17,881 nucleotides of DNA, taken from positions 1-17,881 of the forward strand of contig JAKAEF010000009.1 in the NCBI GenBank assembly GCA_021820025.1, in the 5' to 3' direction. Both the position numbers and the translations under genes were made by a program. Source of the stretch: a bacterium. GTDB taxonomy: Bacteria > Patescibacteriota > Microgenomatia > Levybacterales > UBA12049. This document shows positions 13,624 to 17,881 of this stretch, one piece after another (position 1 is the first letter of the stretch; every line of letters begins with the position of its first letter). The notes beneath the pieces were generated by a model that saw only the letters and a program-made list of their open reading frames with translations, had not been told where the DNA came from and searched no databases.

Positions 13624-14154
13624 ATGCAATTTGTACTTTTTTTAAGAGGCATTAATGTAGGCGGCAAACAAGTAAAAATGGAGACGCTTAAAAAAGTTTT
13701 AGAGCAGAAGGGCTTTAAAAATGTAAAAACACTTTTAGCAAGTGGAAACGTTATCTTTGAATCAGAAAGATTAAATGAAAAAGAGCTTAGAATTAAAATT
13801 AAGAAAATTTTAGAAGAAACTTTTCTTTTTTCAATACAATGCATTGTTTTGTCTTCAAAAAAAGTAAAAGATATTTATACAAAAAATCCTTTTAAAAATA
13901 TTTCACCAAAAAGTGAAATAAAATTCTATATATCTCTTTTTCAAGAAAAGCCTAAAATAAAGATAAATTTACCATTTGAAATGGAAGGTTTTAGCATTTT
14001 GTCGGCATCTGGTAATTGTGTATATAGTGTAGTTACACTTAGTAAAAATTTTGGTACAGTTGATGCAATGGAGATTTTAGAAAAAGAATTTGGAAAAGAT
14101 ATTACGACAAGAAATTGGAATACAATTGAGAAAATGTATTCTTTATTAGCTTAG
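13624..14154 (+). CDS. DUF1697 domain protein
   Basis: 176 residues. FVLFLRGINVGGKQVKMETLKKVLEQKGFKNVKTLLASGNVIFES is the characteristic N-terminal block of DUF1697, and ITTRNWNTIEKMYSLL the usual ending. Function is unknown. It begins one base after the previous stop with no SD, so its translation probably depends on the gene before it. Its last four bases overlap the convergent cysteine synthase gene's stop. Confidence 0.88.
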   Translation: MQFVLFLRGINVGGKQVKMETLKKVLEQKGFKNVKTLLASGNVIFESERLNEKELRIKIKKILEETFLFSIQCIVLSSKKVKDIYTKNPFKNISPKSEIKFYISLFQEKPKIKINLPFEMEGFSILSASGNCVYSVVTLSKNFGTVDAMEILEKEFGKDITTRNWNTIEKMYSLLA

Positions 14155-15071
14155 ATACTTAAATATCTTTCCCCGCGGTCTGCAAAAACAGTTAAAAAAG
14201 TTTTAGGTGATTTTAATTTTTTTGCAATATTTTTTATAGCAACTATATTAGCTCCACTGGAAAATCCAACAAAAAGGCCTGTTGTTTTCGCAATGTTTCT
14301 ACTTTCTTCAATTGCCTCCTTAGTTGAAACAGTTACCACCCCATCTAAATATTTTTTATTTATTAAATCTGGAATAAAACCTTCTCCAATCCCTTGAATA
14401 TTATGAAATCCTGGTTTACAACCAAGAAGAACAGCAGATTCAGAGGGCTCTAGTGCTAACACCTGCATTTTAGGAAACTTTTTTTTTAGTTCTATGCCTA
14501 CACCAATTAATGTTCCCCCTGTTCCAACTCCATGGATATAATAGTCAACAGTGCGACCTTTTAGCTGTTTTATAATTTCTTGTGCTGTTCCAAATTGATG
14601 TTCTTTTATATTATCTGGATTGCCAAATTGATTTGGAACCCAAGAGTTTGGAATTTCTTTTGCCAATTTGTCTCGTAAAATACAAGAGCCCATTGGCCCT
14701 TCTTTATGAGGTGTTTGTATTACTTTTGCACCATATGCTTTCATCATGTTAACTCTTTCAATACTTTGCCCCTCTGGAATTACTGCAATCATTTTATATC
14801 CAAAAAGAGCAGAAAGGGCAGAGAATGCTATGCCTGTGTTTCCGGTCGTTGCTTCTATAATTGTTGATCCCTTTTTAAGCAATCCTTTTTTTTGCGCTTG
14901 TTGAATCATAAAAAGCGCCATTCTATCTTTAACACTTCCTGTTAAATTATAGGTTTCTAATTTTACAAGAATATTTGCATTTTTAACGCCAATTTGAAAA
15001 TCAATAAGAGGGGTATTGCCAATAAGGGAAGTTATAGTTTGCTCAAGAGATTTGTTATGAATTTTCTCCAT
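14151..15071 (-). CDS. cysK: Cysteine synthase-family PLP enzyme
   Basis: 306 residues from the ATG at 15071. Fold-type II PLP enzyme: the PLP lysine is K48 in GSVKDR, the substrate loop is TTGNTG (usually TSGNTG), the phosphate-binding loop is HGVGTGGTL, IQGIGEGFIP matches the O-acetylserine sulfhydrylase signature, and the C-terminus GERYLSI is typical of CysK. The residue before the Lys loop is unusual (YNLTGSVKDR, where Asn-Pro is common). It makes cysteine from activated serine and sulfide; a cystathionine-synthase-like role cannot be excluded. An in-frame TTG at 15137, eight bases after AGAAGGA, would add 22 residues. The ATG is preferred because the family starts near here and because an extended -10 precedes it. 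Divergent from the histidine-kinase remnant. Confidence 0.85.
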   Translation of the reverse strand: MEKIHNKSLEQTITSLIGNTPLIDFQIGVKNANILVKLETYNLTGSVKDRMALFMIQQAQKKGLLKKGSTIIEATTGNTGIAFSALSALFGYKMIAVIPEGQSIERVNMMKAYGAKVIQTPHKEGPMGSCILRDKLAKEIPNSWVPNQFGNPDNIKEHQFGTAQEIIKQLKGRTVDYYIHGVGTGGTLIGVGIELKKKFPKMQVLALEPSESAVLLGCKPGFHNIQGIGEGFIPDLINKKYLDGVVTVSTKEAIEESRNIAKTTGLFVGFSSGANIVAIKNIAKKLKSPKTFLTVFADRGERYLSI

Positions 15072-15093
15072 GATTTTATGAAGAGACTTATAT

Positions 15094-15102
15094 AGTATAT
15101 CA
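15094..15102 (-). promoter_or_regulatory. Extended -10 candidate for cysteine synthase
   Basis: On the minus strand TGATATACT fits the extended -10 pattern TGnTATAAT. It would start transcription roughly 16-20 bases before the ATG at 15071. A competing TACTAT -10 lies further upstream (about 15164-15169) and would serve the TTG start at 15137. Confidence 0.35.
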
Positions 15103-15187
15103 CTCTTTAGCTTGTCATCTTGACACAAACCTAACAAATAACTTGTCCTTCTCTGACATAATAGTATTTTAGCTTGCTTAGCTTTAA

Positions 15188-15523
15188 ATCGAAAGAATTA
15201 GACAGGTATTTACCAATTTATTAACGAATGCTATTAAATATTCAAAAAATAAACAATCTATAGATATAAAAATTATAAAAAAAGATAAATATTTTATTTC
15301 TTGTGTTAAAGATTATGGCTCAGGAATTCTAAAAGAGCATCAAAAGAAAATATTTGAAAGATTTTATCAAATTCATGATCATAATACATATCCTGGATTG
15401 GGTATAGGATTATATATTTCTAAAGAAATTATTAGAAAACATAATGGAAAGATGTGGGTAAAAAGTGAAAAAGGAAAAGGATCTACATTCTTTTTTTCTT
15501 CCTCAGTAATAAAAAATTGGTGA
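15188..15523 (+). pseudogene. Orphan histidine-kinase ATPase domain, 5'-truncated remnant
   Basis: The reading frame encodes about 111 residues of a HATPase_c domain and nothing else: N-box (ERIRQVFTNLLTNAIKYS), G1 (VKDYGSGI), F-box (IFERFYQ), G2 (GLGIGLYISKEIIRKHNG) and the final GKGSTFFF strand, in correct order. It is preceded at once by an in-frame TAA (15185-15187), and the frame contains no ATG before the last quarter of the domain and no GTG or TTG near its beginning. The HisKA domain and everything before it are missing. It is therefore best read as the 3' end of a kinase gene whose 5' part was lost, probably at a junction in 15138-15187. It ends with TGA, 44 bases before the next kinase gene. 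Confidence 0.75.
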
Positions 15524-15567
15524 TAAATAATACAGTTTTATTTTTGTATCTAGTCTACCTTTAAAGT

Positions 15568-17881
15568 ATGGCTGATACAGTATCCTCAATACCGCTAGTA
15601 GATATTTTTGAGACGTTAATAGAAAGAATGCCATATGGGTTTGCCTACCATAAAATAATTGTAGATGAAAATAATAAACCTATAGATTATATATTTCTTG
15701 AAATTAATAAGAAATTTGAGGAATTTACAGGGTTAATAAGAGAAAAAGTAATAAATCAAAAAGCAACAATTGTTATCCCTGGAATTGAAAAGGTAACTCC
15801 AGATATTATTTCCTTGTATGGAAAGGCAGCCTTAACAGGCGAAGCAACTGAGGTTGAACTTTATTTTGATTCTTTAAAAAGGTGGCACAGAATATATGTA
15901 TTTAGCCCGCAAAAAGATTACTTTATAACAATTTTCCAGGATATTTCAATGGAAAAGCAAATACAAATGCAGTCTCAAGTAGCAGTTCGAGCATTAAGAG
16001 CAATTAGTTCTTGTAATCAAGTAATTATTCATGCAACAGAAGAGAATGAATTATTGCAAGGCGTTTGTAAAACAATTGTTGAGACGACAGGATATAGATT
16101 GGTTTGGATTGGATATGCTAAGCAAAATGCAGAGAAATCTATTGTACCAATGGCATTTGCTGGTTACGAAGATGACTATTTAAAAAATATTCATATATCT
16201 TGGGCAGATGACGAATTTGGACAAGGGCCATCAGGAACAGCAATTCGTACAAATAAATCTGCTGTCATGCAAGACCTGGTGAATAATCCAACTTTTAAAC
16301 CTTGGAAGGAGGAAGCCTTAAAAAGAGGATATGCATCAAGTGTTTGTTTTCCGCTTAAAGCAGATGGCACAATTGGATGTATTTGTATGTATTCAGGAAA
16401 TGCGAATGCATTTAATGATCCCGAAGTTACATTATTATCAGAATTATCATCTGACTTGTCCTATGGTATTGCTGCATTACGAACAAAAGTAAAAGAAAAA
16501 GATTCACAAGACAAAATTATAAAAGCAAAAGATCAACTTCAGACAATACTCCAAAGTATTAGTGACGGATTTTTTACTTTGAACAAAGATTTTAGATATA
16601 CCTATATAAATGATCAGGCTGCAGTTATGGTTGGAAAAAATAATGCCAAAGATTTACAAGGAAAACTTCTTTTTGAAGAATTTCCACAAGCAATAGGTAC
16701 TGCATATGACAAAATGTACCATGATGCAATGCAAAATAGAAAAGTAATTCATTTTGATGAATATTTTGAGCCATTTAAAAAATGGTATCAAGGAACAGTG
16801 TATCCATACTCGGATGGAATATCAGTTTTTTTCCAAGACATAACAGAACAAAAAAAGATGCAAGAAGAGCTTAAAAAGATGAGTACATATAATAGAAATC
16901 TTATTGAAGTTTCTCTTGATCCTCTTGTTACGATCGGTGCCGATGGAAAAATTACCGATGTAAATTCGGCAACAGAAGTTGTAACGGGATTAAGTAGAAA
17001 AGAGTTAATTGGAACCAATTTTTTAAATTATTTTACAGATCCTAAAAAAGCTGAGGAAGGGTATCAATTAGTTTTTAAACAAGGAGTAGTGAGAGATTAT
17101 CCTTTGGATATAAAACGAAAAGATGGGAATATTACGCCAGTTTTATACAATGCTTCTACTTATAAAGATGAAAAAGGAAATGTGGAAGGAGTTTTTGCTG
17201 CAGCTCGTGATATTTCTCAATTAGAAAAAATCAAAACAGCACTTACTCAAACTGAAGAGAGATATAAAACATATGTCGAGAATTCAAATGATGTTATGTA
17301 TGCAGTAGATACAAAAGGAATTGTTCAGTACTTAAGTCCTCAAGCTAGAAGATTTGGATTAGATCCTGAATCTGTTGTGAATAAAAAAACATTTGAAGAT
17401 TTGTTACCAGAGAAAACAAGAAATCAAGTTATGCAGGAGTATCAAAAAATACTTACTACTCAGCAGCAAGGTTTTATTACCTTGGAATATATAGATCCAG
17501 ATGGTCGAAAATTTTGGTTGGAAGCAAGTGGACGTATTTTGTTTGATAAGCAAAATATGCCTGTTGGTTCTATTGGAATAATGAGAGATGTTACAGAAAG
17601 AAAATTGGCAGCGGATAGACTAAAGGAATTAGATACTATAAAAAGCAGATTTATTCGCGTAGTGTCTCACCAACTAAGAACTCCCTTAGCTGCAATTAGA
17701 TGGCAATTGGAGAGTTTATTATCTGAACATGATCATTTATCTGAATTGCAAAAACAATTAATAAGAGAAAGCCATAGAGCAGATTTAGAAATTATTGATA
17801 CGATTAATGACTTAATTACTGCTTTAGATATTGAAGAGGGTCGAGAAGTACGGCTAGATAAATCTGCTTTTTATAGTATCT
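15568..17881 (+). CDS. Multi-PAS/GAF sensor histidine kinase (3' end outside window)
   Basis: 771 codons are visible with no stop. There are no membrane helices, so it is a soluble sensor. Domains in order: PAS-like (about 12-125), GAF (about 140-305, with WIGYA, SAVMQDL and the FPLKADGTIGCICMYS core), PAS (about 320-427), PAS (about 440-550, ending AARDISQLEK), PAS (about 563-678, ending MRDVTERK) and HisKA with the phospho-accepting H701 in RVVSHQLRTPLAAIRWQLE. The catalytic ATPase domain should follow beyond base 17881. The ligands and partner response regulator are not visible. The ATG at 15568 is the first in the frame; the upstream box TACCTT (15556-15561) has the six-base spacing seen at other starts but is a poor match. 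A kinase remnant of the missing domain type lies just upstream. Confidence 0.9.
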   Translation, partial: MADTVSSIPLVDIFETLIERMPYGFAYHKIIVDENNKPIDYIFLEINKKFEEFTGLIREKVINQKATIVIPGIEKVTPDIISLYGKAALTGEATEVELYFDSLKRWHRIYVFSPQKDYFITIFQDISMEKQIQMQSQVAVRALRAISSCNQVIIHATEENELLQGVCKTIVETTGYRLVWIGYAKQNAEKSIVPMAFAGYEDDYLKNIHISWADDEFGQGPSGTAIRTNKSAVMQDLVNNPTFKPWKEEALKRGYASSVCFPLKADGTIGCICMYSGNANAFNDPEVTLLSELSSDLSYGIAALRTKVKEKDSQDKIIKAKDQLQTILQSISDGFFTLNKDFRYTYINDQAAVMVGKNNAKDLQGKLLFEEFPQAIGTAYDKMYHDAMQNRKVIHFDEYFEPFKKWYQGTVYPYSDGISVFFQDITEQKKMQEELKKMSTYNRNLIEVSLDPLVTIGADGKITDVNSATEVVTGLSRKELIGTNFLNYFTDPKKAEEGYQLVFKQGVVRDYPLDIKRKDGNITPVLYNASTYKDEKGNVEGVFAAARDISQLEKIKTALTQTEERYKTYVENSNDVMYAVDTKGIVQYLSPQARRFGLDPESVVNKKTFEDLLPEKTRNQVMQEYQKILTTQQQGFITLEYIDPDGRKFWLEASGRILFDKQNMPVGSIGIMRDVTERKLAADRLKELDTIKSRFIRVVSHQLRTPLAAIRWQLESLLSEHDHLSELQKQLIRESHRADLEIIDTINDLITALDIEEGREVRLDKSAFYSI

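Noticed and set aside
1..17881. CRISPR arrays, insertion sequences, integrases or phage genes
   Set aside because: No regularly spaced repeats, transposase or integrase motifs were seen in either strand.

Overview
The window reads as a stretch of an AT-rich bacterial chromosome (roughly 30% G+C by eye). Compact genes, Shine-Dalgarno (SD) sequences inside operons, sigma70-like -10 boxes and several protein families that I associate with Candidate Phyla Radiation (Patescibacteria) genomes point there. The phylum is an inference from gene style; there is no rRNA or other marker gene to prove it. The code behaves as table 11: long genes such as the copper ATPase contain no in-frame TGA.

Layout. 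1-772: 3' part of a membrane glycosyltransferase-like gene. 810-1883 (minus): an unrecognised 357-residue protein, divergent from a LysE-family exporter (1991-2605). 2606-2857: a 22-codon membrane peptide ORF and tandem repeats. 2858-9233: the centre of interest, a metal/thiol island. It holds a Crp/Fnr regulator, a perfect Crp-type palindrome, a perfect CsoR-type operator, csoR, a DUF1573 lipid-side protein, an unrecognised Cys/His-rich anchored protein, a twin-cysteine CcdA, a Met-rich secreted/anchored protein, a DUF5676 membrane protein and a CopB-like (CPH) P1B ATPase with two N-terminal heavy-metal-binding domains. 9289-11967: a GH13 enzyme and an EamA permease. About 12019-12150: a small RNA unit with its own promoter and terminator whose ends fold like a tRNA but whose middle is abnormal. 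12204-14154: ArsR regulator, SRPBCC protein, RibD/DHFR-like protein, DUF1697. 14151-15071 (minus): cysteine synthase. 15188-15523: an orphan histidine-kinase ATPase domain with no start, followed by a large PAS/GAF histidine kinase that runs off the window.

How it fits together. The 3579-9233 genes are tightly packed, overlap or have strong SD sequences, and look like one transcript. Metal release from CsoR would derepress it; the Crp-type site sits where a class II activator would bind. The products would capture copper outside the membrane (Met-rich protein, Cys/His protein, DUF1573), pass reducing equivalents across the membrane (CcdA), and pump copper out (CopB).

A pattern that runs across the window: genes that begin a transcription unit repeatedly have a -10 box ending 6-7 nt before the start codon, so the predicted transcript begins at or next to the ATG (leaderless), whereas genes inside operons carry SD sequences.
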